DNA from: a virus
Reading direction: 5' to 3' (one strand)
Length of the DNA: 43,713 nt
Virus record (IMG/VR): IMGVR_UViG_3300042922_000188
Span: 1-43,713 of that record
Positions 20,347-28,840 of the stretch are shown one piece after another (positions within the stretch are counted from its first letter, which is position 1; each line of letters starts with the position of its first letter). The notes under the pieces are model-generated. The model had not been told where the DNA came from. It worked only from the letters and a program-made list of their open reading frames with translations, and made no database searches. The position numbers and the translations under genes were made by a program.

Positions 20347-21804
20347 GTGAGTGAATTAAGCACCGGGGAACAGTTCCTCGTTAATGCCCTTGCTGATGCT
20401 ATCGGGCGGCAGCGCATGCTGTACGCAGGCCAGCCAGGGAATACCAAACGCACGAAGCTGTGGGATGAGTTTGGCTATCCGAACAATCTTGAGTTTGACC
20501 GCTACTACCGGGCCTATGAGCGAAACGCTGTGGCCTATGCCTCCGTGCACAAGCTTCTCGAATCCTGCTGGATGGACAATCCGACCATTATTGATGGCGA
20601 GCAAGAGAAAGAAGCCGAGCAGACGACGGAATGGGAAAAAGCGGTAACGAAGCTGCTGAAGAAGCACTGGGCAAAGATTAAAGATGCCGACCGGCGAAAT
20701 CTTGTTGGCCGTTACTCTGCGCTGCTCATCCAGTTCCGTGACGGCAGGGAGTGGAGTCAGCCGGTTGACAAGAACGTCGTTTCCAGGCTGAAAGATAAGT
20801 CTATCGTGAAGCTTATCCCCGCGTGGGAGTCTCAAATCAAGCCGGGTAATTTCGACACCGACACGCTTTCTGAAACCTACGGGCAGCCTGTTTCGTACAA
20901 TTTCAACGAGCAGCCAGTCGGCGATGATGGAACTTACGGGCCGGTGCGCGGCGTTACCGTTCATCCGGATCGGATAATAATCCTGAGTGAAGGCTCAGAA
21001 GACGAAAACATGCTGTCCGGCGTGCCGTTCCTGCGCGCAGGTTACAACAAGCTTCTCGACCTTGAGAAAGTATCCGGCGGTAGCGCTGAGGGCTTCCTGA
21101 AGAACGCCAGCCGCCAGCTTGGTATCGCCTTTGATGCAGCCAGTAGCATGGAAACCATCAATAAGCAGGCCAAGGAAGCTGGTTACAAAGACCTTGGCGA
21201 AGCACTAAACGACAAAGTGGCGAAGATGAACCGCGGCACCGATGCGGCACTTGTCATGCAGGCCGGTACACCATCGGTTCTTTCTGTTGCAGCAGCTGAC
21301 CCGTCACCAACCTGGACTGTCGCAGCGAACGAGTTTGCCGCTTCAATTCAGTGTCCGTTCACCATTCTGTTCGGCCAGCAGACAGGTCGCCTCGCCTCGG
21401 ATGAGGATAAGACGGACTGGGCGAAGCGCTGTAATGGTCGTCGCTGGGGCTTTATGTCATCGGTAATCGAAACCATCCTGGAGCGCTTCTGGACGCTTGG
21501 CGTTATCGACCAGCCATCATCCGGCGAAGTGTCGCTGGCATGGTCTGATCTGCTTGCGCCTAGCGAGAAAGAGAAGATTGCCAACATGCAGGCAATGGCT
21601 ACGGTGGCGAAAGATACACAGCAGGCCTACGGCACACCGGCGGTGGATGAAAACGAAATCCGCGCAGTGGGTGAGCTTGAGCCTCGCAAGGTAGTTCAGA
21701 CGCCTAACCCTGATGCAAAGCAAACCGATAAGGACCCGCTGACAGATGATGATGACAGCGCAAACCAGAATCGGGACGCCGATCGTACCACGCAACAAGG
21801 CTGA
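20347..21804 (+). CDS. Portal protein (DUF1073 family)
   Basis: A 485-residue protein, the usual size for a siphophage portal. Motifs of the DUF1073-type portals are visible (DNPTIIDGE near 75, VHPDRIIIL near 205, TILFGQQTGRLASDEDKTDW near 340). It forms the dodecameric ring at the capsid vertex. The C-terminal 40 residues are acidic and disordered (DPLTDDDDSANQN), and their coding DNA overlaps the MuF gene by 59 bases. Confidence 0.9.
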   Translation: MSELSTGEQFLVNALADAIGRQRMLYAGQPGNTKRTKLWDEFGYPNNLEFDRYYRAYERNAVAYASVHKLLESCWMDNPTIIDGEQEKEAEQTTEWEKAVTKLLKKHWAKIKDADRRNLVGRYSALLIQFRDGREWSQPVDKNVVSRLKDKSIVKLIPAWESQIKPGNFDTDTLSETYGQPVSYNFNEQPVGDDGTYGPVRGVTVHPDRIIILSEGSEDENMLSGVPFLRAGYNKLLDLEKVSGGSAEGFLKNASRQLGIAFDAASSMETINKQAKEAGYKDLGEALNDKVAKMNRGTDAALVMQAGTPSVLSVAAADPSPTWTVAANEFAASIQCPFTILFGQQTGRLASDEDKTDWAKRCNGRRWGFMSSVIETILERFWTLGVIDQPSSGEVSLAWSDLLAPSEKEKIANMQAMATVAKDTQQAYGTPAVDENEIRAVGELEPRKVVQTPNPDAKQTDKDPLTDDDDSANQNRDADRTTQQG

Positions 21805-22729
21805 CCCTACGCAATCCTCGCGGCAAGTCAGCCGGATGTTCAACGACATCGAAGACCGGTATCTGAACATCAAGCGTCGCTTGAAAGAGCTTTTCGACCA
21901 ACGCCTCACCGGACGCCAGCGGGAAACCAACGGCGAGCGGTCATGGATGATGTGCAACAACGATGGCGCTGAGCCTTCGCTGTATCAGGTGAATGCCGGA
22001 AAGTTCATCTATGACATGACCGCGGCAGAGCTGGCAAGCCTGCTTCAGGTTGTTCAAACCATACTGGACGATGCTTTGCTCGACGGAGGCAGCCAGAACC
22101 TTTGGGCGATGGATTACGTCACCGCAGAGTATGAGCGCGGCACGCTGAATGCCTACACAAACCTCTCAGTGCAGTCTCCGGTGTATGCCAGCCAGACGAC
22201 GCTGATGCAGTTGCTTTCGAGCCCGGCATATCAGAACCAGATTGCCAGCGCATACATCAGCACATACAGCGACTGGAAAGGCATCAGCGACACCGCGCGC
22301 GCTGACCTTGCCAATGTCATAGCCGATTCAATCGGTCGTGGTATCAACCCGCGCGAGACTGCCAGCATCGTAAGCAAGCGGCTTGATGTGTCCATGGCTA
22401 AGGCCAAGAACATCGCGCAGACTGAGCAGGTCGGCGCGCTGCGGCAGGCGCAGTGGAATGAAACGGACTGGGCTGCCGATAGGCTAGGGCTTAATACTTC
22501 CCTGATGTGGTTATCAGCGCTCAAGCCAACGACGCGCAGCTGGCACGCCAGCCGCCACGGCAAGGTGTACACCACCGAAGAGGTGCGGGACTTCTATGCT
22601 GTGAGCGGCAACCGCTACAACTGCTATTGCAGCCAGATTCCGGCGCTTCTAAACGACGATGGCAGCATTTTCAACGAAGGGTTAGCGGATAAGCTGGCCC
22701 AAGAACGCAAGGCGTGGCAATCTCAGTAA
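21746..22729 (+). CDS. Minor head protein, SPP1 gp7 / Mu F family
   Basis: A 327-residue protein. The C-terminal MuF domain (residues about 180-310) shows ADSIGRGINPRETASIV, then ARTEQV-like IAQTEQVGALRQAQW, and CYC in SGNRYNCYCSQIPA. Such proteins sit at or near the portal and may enter the cell with DNA. The first part after residue 25 is helical. The start (ATG 21746) lies inside the portal gene; ATG 21749 and ATG 21752 are alternatives. Confidence 0.88.
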   Translation: MMMTAQTRIGTPIVPRNKADPTQSSRQVSRMFNDIEDRYLNIKRRLKELFDQRLTGRQRETNGERSWMMCNNDGAEPSLYQVNAGKFIYDMTAAELASLLQVVQTILDDALLDGGSQNLWAMDYVTAEYERGTLNAYTNLSVQSPVYASQTTLMQLLSSPAYQNQIASAYISTYSDWKGISDTARADLANVIADSIGRGINPRETASIVSKRLDVSMAKAKNIAQTEQVGALRQAQWNETDWAADRLGLNTSLMWLSALKPTTRSWHASRHGKVYTTEEVRDFYAVSGNRYNCYCSQIPALLNDDGSIFNEGLADKLAQERKAWQSQ

Positions 22730-22756
22730 GTCATGGTAAATAATGAGGTTGATTAA

Positions 22757-22936
22757 ATGAAACTAACTGAAAGTCACGTAGAAGGCGGTCGAATGCAGTT
22801 TACGGCTACTTTTAAGTCAGAACGTAGGGATGAAGTTCATTCTTACGGAGTAATTACAGAGGATGAAAGCCATGCTCGGGAAACGATTATGAGTTGGGCT
22901 GAATCCCACGGATATACTGATGAAGACTTCATCTAA
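22757..22936 (+). CDS. Small hypothetical protein, 59 aa
   Basis: MKLTESHVEGGRMQFTATF followed by ESHARETIMSWAESHGYTDEDFI. An alpha/beta mini-protein, acidic, with GAGG upstream. It is followed directly by a strong terminator, so it is a separable unit (possible moron) between the head genes. The family is not recognised. Confidence 0.65.
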   Translation: MKLTESHVEGGRMQFTATFKSERRDEVHSYGVITEDESHARETIMSWAESHGYTDEDFI

Positions 22937-22944
22937 AAAATAAG

Positions 22945-22970
22945 AACCCTCCACACGGAGGGTTTTTTAT
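22945..22970 (+). terminator. Rho-independent terminator
   Basis: AACCCTCC-acac-GGAGGGTT and a run of T. It lies between the 59-residue gene and the protease/scaffold gene, so late transcription needs Q here. Confidence 0.9.
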
Positions 22971-22999
22971 TGCCTTAAATCCACCAACGAGGACCCAGC

Positions 23000-24184
23000 A
23001 TGAAACGCAACCGCGTTAACGTGCTGACCGTCGTCAACTCCGCTTCAAACATCACTACTGAAACCATCGACGGCAAGCCACATATCGTGGTTCGCGGCAT
23101 CACGCCTGTCGTGGACGATATTGTGATGAACCGGAAGTTGTACCCGGCAGCAGAAATCGAAAAAGCCTACAACACGCTGGAGCGTAACCCGATGCCGCTG
23201 GGCCACCCGAAAGTGGACGGCAAGCATGTTTCTGCGCGCGATGTCCGGGCGGTGAATAACTATCACGTCGGCGCATGGCTCCAGAACGTTACCCACTCAG
23301 ACGGCAAAGTCAGCGGCGATATGTACGTTGACCGCCAGTATGCCGAGTCGAGCGAGAAGGGTAAGCGCCTCGTTAACCGACTGGATGAGATGGCAGCCGC
23401 TACCAACACTGACCCGATCCACATCTCCACCGGCCTTCTATATTCCGGCATCGCTGCCAATGGCGAGTCGAAGGGCAAGAAGTACAACGAGATTGCCACC
23501 AACATGATGTTTGACCATGTTGCGGTGCTGCTTGATGAGCCCGGCGCGGGCACACCAGATGAGGGGGTTGGCATATTTGTTAATGCCGAAGGTGATGAGG
23601 TTGAGATAGAAGTCGTCAACCTTGAAGACTCCAACATTCCCGATCCGCAAGACCCCACTTTCAAAACATTTCTCAACCAGCTAAAGGCGTTTTTCAGCGC
23701 CAACAGCGACTCAACCCAGAAGGAAACAGACCCGATGAAAGAACTCATCGTTAATGCGCTGAAGGCTAAAGGCAAATCGGTTGACGGCAAAACCGACGCT
23801 GAACTGATGGACGCGTACAACCAGATGCTGGCGGAAAACGCCGAAGGCAAACAAGAGACGCCTGAAGAAAAGGCCGCCCGCGAGAAGGCCGAGAAGGATG
23901 AACGCGATCGCGCCAACAACCAGGCGGAAGCACCGGCATGGTTTAAGCCTTTCGCTGAAAAGCTGAACACCATCGAAAGCGGTCTTGCGGTAAACGCAGA
24001 CAAAGAGAAAGGCGAAAAGCGCAATGCTGTGAAGGCGAAGTTTGGCCTGGACGATCTCGCCGTTAACGCTCTCGATGGCGCGGCCCTTGATGGCCTCTAC
24101 GCACAATGCCACACCTCAACCGGCCTGAATGGTGCATTCCGCCAGGTCAATTCAGACAAACAACTCAGCGAAATGCCGGAGTAA
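23000..24184 (+). CDS. Prohead protease fused to scaffold (DUF2213)
   Basis: A 394-residue protein. Residues 1-200 match the DUF2213 type of capsid protease (NRKLYPAAEIEKAYNTLERNPMPLGHP, then DPIHISTGLL). The rest is charged, Ala/Glu/Lys-rich and helical (residues 245-330), as in scaffolds. An internal ATG at 23735 (DPMKELIV) with AGGA upstream may make a separate scaffold, as lambda C and Nu3 do. It precedes the decoration and capsid genes. Confidence 0.8.
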   Translation: MKRNRVNVLTVVNSASNITTETIDGKPHIVVRGITPVVDDIVMNRKLYPAAEIEKAYNTLERNPMPLGHPKVDGKHVSARDVRAVNNYHVGAWLQNVTHSDGKVSGDMYVDRQYAESSEKGKRLVNRLDEMAAATNTDPIHISTGLLYSGIAANGESKGKKYNEIATNMMFDHVAVLLDEPGAGTPDEGVGIFVNAEGDEVEIEVVNLEDSNIPDPQDPTFKTFLNQLKAFFSANSDSTQKETDPMKELIVNALKAKGKSVDGKTDAELMDAYNQMLAENAEGKQETPEEKAAREKAEKDERDRANNQAEAPAWFKPFAEKLNTIESGLAVNADKEKGEKRNAVKAKFGLDDLAVNALDGAALDGLYAQCHTSTGLNGAFRQVNSDKQLSEMPE

Positions 24185-24187
24185 AAA

Positions 24188-24619
24188 ATGGCTAAAGATG
24201 GAAAGCATGTAATTCACGCGGGCGGCGTATTCCCTAATCCGCTCCTGAATCGCGAAGGTGCAGCGGCAGCAGCCACAAAGCCGGGCACTATCGGCTTCTT
24301 TGATGCGGGCAAATTCACTGCCTCTGTAGATGGCAATGAGCAGGCCATTCTGTATGTCGCTAACTACGACTATCTGCGCTGCCTGACAGTAGATGACAGC
24401 ATTCCGGCAGGCGAGCTGATCGTGGGTATCCAGCCAATGCAGGGCATGTTCCTGAACGTACGCGCGGCGGCGGGCACCTACAAAAAAGGTCAGCCGCTTT
24501 CTATCGCTAATGGGCAGGTCAAAGCGCACGCTGCTGATGAGTCCGTTCGCTGCTATGTCGAAGAAGACAAAGCCTATACCGCCGCCGCAGGTGACCTGCT
24601 GCGCGTTGTGATCAAGTAA
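24188..24619 (+). CDS. Putative capsid decoration protein
   Basis: A 143-residue, beta-rich protein (TIGFFDAGKFTASVDGNEQAI, then LIVGIQPMQGMFLNVRAA) starting four bases after the scaffold gene and ending just before the capsid gene. In phages of this type this gene position carries a head-stabilising or decoration protein. The fold cannot be proven by reading, so the role comes from position. Confidence 0.6.
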   Translation: MAKDGKHVIHAGGVFPNPLLNREGAAAAATKPGTIGFFDAGKFTASVDGNEQAILYVANYDYLRCLTVDDSIPAGELIVGIQPMQGMFLNVRAAAGTYKKGQPLSIANGQVKAHAADESVRCYVEEDKAYTAAAGDLLRVVIK

Positions 24620-24630
24620 GGAGCACCTGA

Positions 24631-25701
24631 ATGTTTGTATTTTCCCGTTCCCTGGGCGAACGCACTGGAAACCTTGAGGTTAACCAGTCTCAGTTTGCCG
24701 AACTGCAAATGGCGCGCCATGCGGGTGCTCAGGCTGCTGCCGATTTTCTCGGTCGCGTCCGTGGCATTCGTGAAGACGCAGGTGGTCTGGATGCGGTGAA
24801 TGCAGTTGACGACATTCGTCGCCTGTACCGCGCATTCGATACCACTGTTTTAGCGCAATTCGAACCAACCACTCAGTTCACTCTGCTGAACGATCTGATG
24901 CCGCTTTCTCGCTCAGTGCGCATTGAGCAGTCCCGTTACGATTATGCACGTACCGGTGGTCGTGGCTGGGCGCACACATCCATGTCTGGTCAGATTGGCG
25001 CAGCGCTGGATGCGAAGAGCTACACCTTCGACGGCACCATGGTTCCGGTGCACGATTCAGGCTTCAAATTCACCTGGCGTGACCCAATCTTCAACAGCCC
25101 TTCAGCACTTCAGTCTCAGGCTGATGCGCAGCGTGGCTCTGTTGAAGACGTGCAGCGTCAATACGTTGACTACATGTTCAATGGCTTCCGCGATTCAGAA
25201 GGTAACTACGTTAAGTTTGACGGCCTGACCTGGAAAGGCCTGAAGGCTGACGAGCGAGTAGCTCAGGTAACTCTGACCTTTAACTTCGCAACCAGCACCG
25301 ATCCGGTAGCGCTGCGTACCAATGCGATCGCCCTGCGTGATGTGGTTCGCGTGACCAACAGCCAGTACGCGCCGCAGACGTGGTATGTCTCTGCCGAAAT
25401 CATGTCGAATCTTGAGCGCTACTTCGACGTGAACGCAACCCGCACCGTTCTGGAAGAACTCCTGAAGCTGTCCGGCATCGCTGCCATCAAAGAAGATGCG
25501 CAACTGTCAGGTAACGAAATCCTGATTGTTCCGCTGACCGCCGGCGTTATCGCTCCGATCGTAGGGCAGGCTATCGGCACTGTCGCCGACCCGCGTCCGT
25601 TCTACAACAGCGATTACATCTGGCGCACCTGGGGTGCGATGGGCCTGATGGTCAAGCAGGACATCAACAACAAGTATTCCGTCATTCACGCTTCGAGCTA
25701 A
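24631..25701 (+). CDS. Major capsid protein
   Basis: A 356-residue protein, the usual length for an HK97-fold capsid without a long delta domain. It follows the protease/scaffold and decoration genes and precedes the connectors. It has a helical N-terminal part (FAELQMARHAGAQAAADFLGRVRG) and a large Gly/aromatic-rich core. The sequence lacks Lys and Asn at positions I can assign to HK97 cross-links. Major capsid is assigned by size, composition and order. Confidence 0.85.
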   Translation: MFVFSRSLGERTGNLEVNQSQFAELQMARHAGAQAAADFLGRVRGIREDAGGLDAVNAVDDIRRLYRAFDTTVLAQFEPTTQFTLLNDLMPLSRSVRIEQSRYDYARTGGRGWAHTSMSGQIGAALDAKSYTFDGTMVPVHDSGFKFTWRDPIFNSPSALQSQADAQRGSVEDVQRQYVDYMFNGFRDSEGNYVKFDGLTWKGLKADERVAQVTLTFNFATSTDPVALRTNAIALRDVVRVTNSQYAPQTWYVSAEIMSNLERYFDVNATRTVLEELLKLSGIAAIKEDAQLSGNEILIVPLTAGVIAPIVGQAIGTVADPRPFYNSDYIWRTWGAMGLMVKQDINNKYSVIHASS

Positions 25702-25710
25702 GGAAAAAAT

Positions 25711-26076
25711 ATGGCACTCGTAAAGGTATTAGCTTCAAACCTCTTTGCCGGTGCCGGTTTCCAGAAGCTGGAAGCCGGTCAGGTATATGACGTTGATGAC
25801 GCGATCGCTGAGAAGTGGGTTGAGCAGGGCAAAGCGGAGAAAACCAGCGAGAAGAAGGGCGAAAAGCTCACCTTCGAAGTGGCAACTCCTTCCGCTAAAT
25901 CAGCAGACCTGTCTGGCCTGCAAAAGCAACTCGCCGACGCGCTGGAGCAGAACGAAAAGCTGACCGCTGACGCTGAAGCTAAAGACAAGGCTCACGCCGA
26001 CGCGCTGGCAGCAGAAAAGAAACGCGCGGATGATGCAGAAGCTGCGCTGGAAGAACTGAAGAAGAAGGTGAAATAA
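25711..26076 (+). CDS. Hypothetical head protein with coiled coil
   Basis: A 121-residue protein. Residues 1-40 are a compact alpha/beta part (VKVLASNLFAGAGFQKLEAGQVYDVDDAIA) like small head proteins; residues 60-121 form one long Lys/Glu/Ala coiled coil. It lies between the capsid protein and connector genes. A head-completion or capsid-vertex role is possible. Confidence 0.65.
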   Translation: MALVKVLASNLFAGAGFQKLEAGQVYDVDDAIAEKWVEQGKAEKTSEKKGEKLTFEVATPSAKSADLSGLQKQLADALEQNEKLTADAEAKDKAHADALAAEKKRADDAEAALEELKKKVK

Positions 26077-26078
26077 CA

Positions 26079-26459
26079 ATGGCGACCCCAGTTACGGCTG
26101 ACGACGTGAAAGGCTTCCTCTCCGAATTGGGGTATGCCATCCCTGACGCTTTGCTTAATCCGATCCTCTGCGTGGTGAACAAGATTATCCCGTGCCTTAA
26201 TGGTGCCGGATATGACGACTGCACCGCGCAACTCATTCTGATTTACGCAGCGGCTCTGATGGCAACATCATCCGGTGCGCGCCGCATCAAGTCGCAAAGC
26301 GCGCCATCTGGCGCTTCGCGTTCGTTTGAATACGGTGATGATGGCGTAACGTGGCTTCGAAATACGCTGTCCAGTCTGGATACAAACGGATGCACTGGTG
26401 AATTGCCAATCAGTGCCGGAAACAGCGTGGGCTTCTTTGATGTGGTGGGAGGCTGCTGA
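26079..26459 (+). CDS. Head-tail connector (adaptor-like)
   Basis: A 126-residue, mainly helical protein beginning TPVTADDVKGFLSELGYAIPDALLNPIL. The helical bundle and the place after the capsid genes fit the HK97 gp6-type adaptor that binds below the portal. It ends in an ATGA overlap with the next gene. Confidence 0.65.
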   Translation: MATPVTADDVKGFLSELGYAIPDALLNPILCVVNKIIPCLNGAGYDDCTAQLILIYAAALMATSSGARRIKSQSAPSGASRSFEYGDDGVTWLRNTLSSLDTNGCTGELPISAGNSVGFFDVVGGC

Positions 26460-26629
26460 TGGCATGGAAATCCGTTAAACAGGGCCTGCCGCGCTCGTTC
26501 ACCCGCGTCTGGGTGAAGACCGACACCGGGCGGGAGACTACCGGGTACGTGAAGTCGGACGGCGAGTGGTTCATCAACTGCCCGCGCATCCGGGCGACTG
26601 GCGCAAAGGTGCTAAGGTGGAAAGAATGA
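26459..26629 (+). CDS. Small hypothetical protein, 56 aa
   Basis: A basic protein starting MAWKSVKQGLPRSFTRVWV, with short beta strands (WVKTDTGRETTGYVKSDGEWF). Its ATG overlaps the previous stop and its end overlaps the next start. It is probably a beta-barrel-like mini-protein of the connector region. No family is recognised. Confidence 0.6.
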   Translation: MAWKSVKQGLPRSFTRVWVKTDTGRETTGYVKSDGEWFINCPRIRATGAKVLRWKE

Positions 26630-26781
26630 AACTAGGCGGGTTATTGCAAAACAGCCCACATTACCGTGTTGGCGAAGCCGTCATGGACTCTTTCATCCCA
26701 CCGAACACCATTAATCGCAGTGAGCAACTTAAAGGCCAGGGCGGAAACGTGACAGTTTTGCTGCGCTGGAAGGAGGGCTGA
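26626..26781 (+). CDS. Small hypothetical protein, 51 aa
   Basis: MKLGGLLQNSPHYRVGEAV and then LKGQGGNVTVLLRWKEG, coupled on both sides by overlaps (ATGA, TGATG). It lies in the connector cluster. Its end (VTVLLRWKEG) resembles the end of the preceding small protein (GAKVLRWKE), so the two may be distant duplicates. Function unknown. Confidence 0.6.
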   Translation: MKLGGLLQNSPHYRVGEAVMDSFIPPNTINRSEQLKGQGGNVTVLLRWKEG

Positions 26782-27137
26782 TGTCGGCAACAGCAAACTG
26801 GTCATACAACAAGCCGTGCACGATATGGCGTAAGGGGGCAGGCGGTAATGACGAATGGGGTGATCCTGTTGACCCATACGAACCGCCTGAAACCATCATG
26901 TGCGACTACATCGGCGGCCTGTCGGCAAAGCTCGGCTCTATTGGCAAAGAGGTTGTCGTAAAAAACACCTTCTTCACGGCGTACGCGCTGGCCGATGAGG
27001 GCGACTACATCCTGATTGGTGTGAGTGCTGAACCGGATCCAGTCGTGGCTGGCGCTGATGAGGTGCGTCACGTGACGCGCTGGAACGACACTCTCGACGG
27101 TCTGGAAGATGACTGGGCGATAATTACTGGAGTGTAG
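26781..27137 (+). CDS. Head-tail joining protein (stopper-like)
   Basis: A 118-residue beta-rich protein (VVVKNTFFTAYALADEGDYILIGVS). A start MSATANWSYNKPCTIWRKG followed by a beta barrel fits the HK97 gp7/SPP1 gp16 type of head-closure protein. It sits between adaptor and tail-completion genes, the expected place. Confidence 0.65.
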   Translation: MSATANWSYNKPCTIWRKGAGGNDEWGDPVDPYEPPETIMCDYIGGLSAKLGSIGKEVVVKNTFFTAYALADEGDYILIGVSAEPDPVVAGADEVRHVTRWNDTLDGLEDDWAIITGV

Positions 27138-27139
27138 CC

Positions 27140-27604
27140 ATGGGCATCAAAGTGAAGGGCATCAGCCAGGCAAAAAAACACCTGAACGATGTCATCAACG
27201 ACGTAAAGGGGCGCAAAGTCATTCGCGCGTTGCAGTCAGCGATGATTCTTATCGGTGCCCGGGCAGCCTATTACACCCCGATCGACACCTCTACCCTGAT
27301 TAACAGCCAGTTTCGGGAAATTGACGCTGGCGGTGTGCTCATCACCGGGCGCATTGGTTACTCAGCCAACTATGCCGCGTACGTTCACGAAGCGTCAGGC
27401 AAGCTGAAAGGGCAGCCGCGCGCGCACTTTGGCGTCACCAGCAATCGCTCATCCGCAGGGCCGCAGAAACCGAAAGAGTTCGGCGGCGGTACCGGAACGG
27501 GCAACTACTGGGACCCTCACGGTGAGCCGCAATTCCTGACCAAAGGCGCGAATGACGAGCGCGATAACGTTGATGCAGTGATGCGCAAGGAGCTTTCGTT
27601 ATGA
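27140..27604 (+). CDS. Tail completion protein, HK97 gp10-like
   Basis: A 154-residue protein. Features are an N-terminal helix with basic residues, then ARAAYYTPIDTSTLINSQF and GRIGYSANYAAYVHEASGK, the hallmark (Y..YvHE) of HK97 gp10 family proteins. The end GEPQFLTKGANDERDNV is also typical. It joins tail and head or tail terminator during assembly. It overlaps the next gene by four bases. Confidence 0.85.
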   Translation: MGIKVKGISQAKKHLNDVINDVKGRKVIRALQSAMILIGARAAYYTPIDTSTLINSQFREIDAGGVLITGRIGYSANYAAYVHEASGKLKGQPRAHFGVTSNRSSAGPQKPKEFGGGTGTGNYWDPHGEPQFLTKGANDERDNVDAVMRKELSL

Positions 27605-27984
27605 CACCCATGATGCACGAACGGGTGCGAAACATGTTAGTCGATGCCGGGCTAACTACCGGTTTCACGGTGCAACAGCTGATGTACGACGACCCCGGCG
27701 ACCTGTCGAAGGCGATCATGGTATTCAGGCCAAACGGCGGGTCGAATATCAGAACAAATCTTGGGTCTGAGTATCACGTCCTGGTCGACGTTGTCGGCGC
27801 GAAGGATAAGCGCAAAGACGCACTCAGCGCCGTGCAGCGTATCGTCGATTATGTCCAGGCGAACCCCATGACTGACGAGTGTGTCGGTTACATCCAGAAC
27901 ATGGGCGCAATCCCCGCGCCGGTGCTCACAGAAGAAGGGCGAATAGTCATCCGACTCCAGTTCGCCTGTACTTACGGCGAATAG
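27601..27984 (+). CDS. Tail terminator protein
   Basis: A 127-residue alpha/beta protein starting in the gp10-like stop. The order (helix MMHERVRNMLVDAG, strands, then long helix SAVQRIVDYVQANP, then strands to the end RIVIRLQFACTYGE) matches the lambda gpU-type terminator fold. It caps the tail tube and binds the head connector. A terminator follows before the tube gene. Confidence 0.75.
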   Translation: MTPMMHERVRNMLVDAGLTTGFTVQQLMYDDPGDLSKAIMVFRPNGGSNIRTNLGSEYHVLVDVVGAKDKRKDALSAVQRIVDYVQANPMTDECVGYIQNMGAIPAPVLTEEGRIVIRLQFACTYGE

Positions 27985-27999
27985 CCATCCCAACCAAAT

Positions 28000-28025
28000 A
28001 ACCCGCTCCGGCGGGTTTTCTTTTA
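28000..28025 (+). terminator. Rho-independent terminator
   Basis: AACCCGC-tccg-GCGGGTT followed by TTCTTTT, between the tail terminator and the tail tube gene. Confidence 0.8.
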
Positions 28026-28046
28026 TACGTCAAAGAGGAGTTTCAA

Positions 28047-28790
28047 ATGGCTAATTGCCAGAACTCGAACGAGCGCCTGTTCGGCGGTGCGGTCGTGCTG
28101 GAAGTCGCCGATGGCTGCAGCGATGTAGTGCCGCAGGAATCGGAATGGAAAGCGCTGGCCGCCGGAACATCCAAGGGCTTCGACTTCAGCCCGAACACAG
28201 TTACCAGCGATGCGGATGACGGTGGTGGTTATGTCGAAAGCATCATCACCAACTCAGATTTCACCATCAGCTTTGAAGGTGAAGTGCGTAAGAGGGGCAA
28301 GTTAGATCAGTATGGGGTTGGCCGGTTCATCAAGTATTTCGCAGCTGAGCTTAAGGCCCGTCGCCAGCCAGGTATCTGGGTTCGCATGGAGTACGGCGAA
28401 ATCACTTTCCAGGGCTATATGGTCGTTACCGCGCTGAGTTCTGATGGCGGTACAAATGACATCGTAACCTTTACCACCGAGTTCAAGGTGGGCGATGCGA
28501 GCACAATTCAGGTTATCGATACTGATGAAACCGTACCAGCCACCGGCGTTACAGTTACCCCTGCGACAACATCGCTGGTAGTCGGCGCAACACGCCAGCT
28601 TACCGGCACAGTAAATCCAGCGGACGCTACCGATAAGTCAGGTGTATGGACAACCTCTGATGCAACGAAGGCGACAGTAAGCAGCACTGGCCTGGTAACC
28701 GCGGTTGCCTCTGGAAGCGCGACAATCACCTTCAAATCAAATGACGGTGATTTCACTGGAACCTGCGCCGTTACGGTTACAGCTTCGTAA
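28047..28790 (+). CDS. Major tail tube protein with C-terminal Ig-like (Big_2) domain
   Basis: A 247-residue protein. Residues 1-160 are the tube domain, beta-rich with one helix. Residues 165-247 form a bacterial Ig-like domain of Big_2 type (VTVTPATTSLVVGATRQL, then TWTTSDATKATVS-like VWTTSDATKATVSSTGL, and SGSATITFKS). As in lambda gpV, the extra domain would project from the tail surface and may bind carbohydrates weakly. GAGG lies upstream. A hairpin follows the gene. Confidence 0.88.
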   Translation: MANCQNSNERLFGGAVVLEVADGCSDVVPQESEWKALAAGTSKGFDFSPNTVTSDADDGGGYVESIITNSDFTISFEGEVRKRGKLDQYGVGRFIKYFAAELKARRQPGIWVRMEYGEITFQGYMVVTALSSDGGTNDIVTFTTEFKVGDASTIQVIDTDETVPATGVTVTPATTSLVVGATRQLTGTVNPADATDKSGVWTTSDATKATVSSTGLVTAVASGSATITFKSNDGDFTGTCAVTVTAS

Positions 28791-28798
28791 CCATTCCA

Positions 28799-28819
28799 AA
28801 GGGCTGGTTATCAGCCCTT
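28799..28819 (+). terminator. Weak terminator-like hairpin after the tube gene
   Basis: AAGGGCTG-gttat-CAGCCCTT followed by GTTAATG. The strong stem lacks a good T run. It may reduce read-through so that more tube protein than chaperone is made. Confidence 0.5.
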
Positions 28820-28840
28820 GTTAATGCTTATGAGGAAACA

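Noticed and set aside
20356-20964. 202-codon leftward frame opposite the portal gene
   Set aside because: It lies wholly inside the portal gene, lacks a ribosome site and has a composition expected of an antisense shadow.
23263-24024. 253-codon leftward frame opposite the protease/scaffold gene
   Set aside because: Ser/Ala-rich low-complexity product caused by reading the Glu/Lys-rich scaffold backwards.
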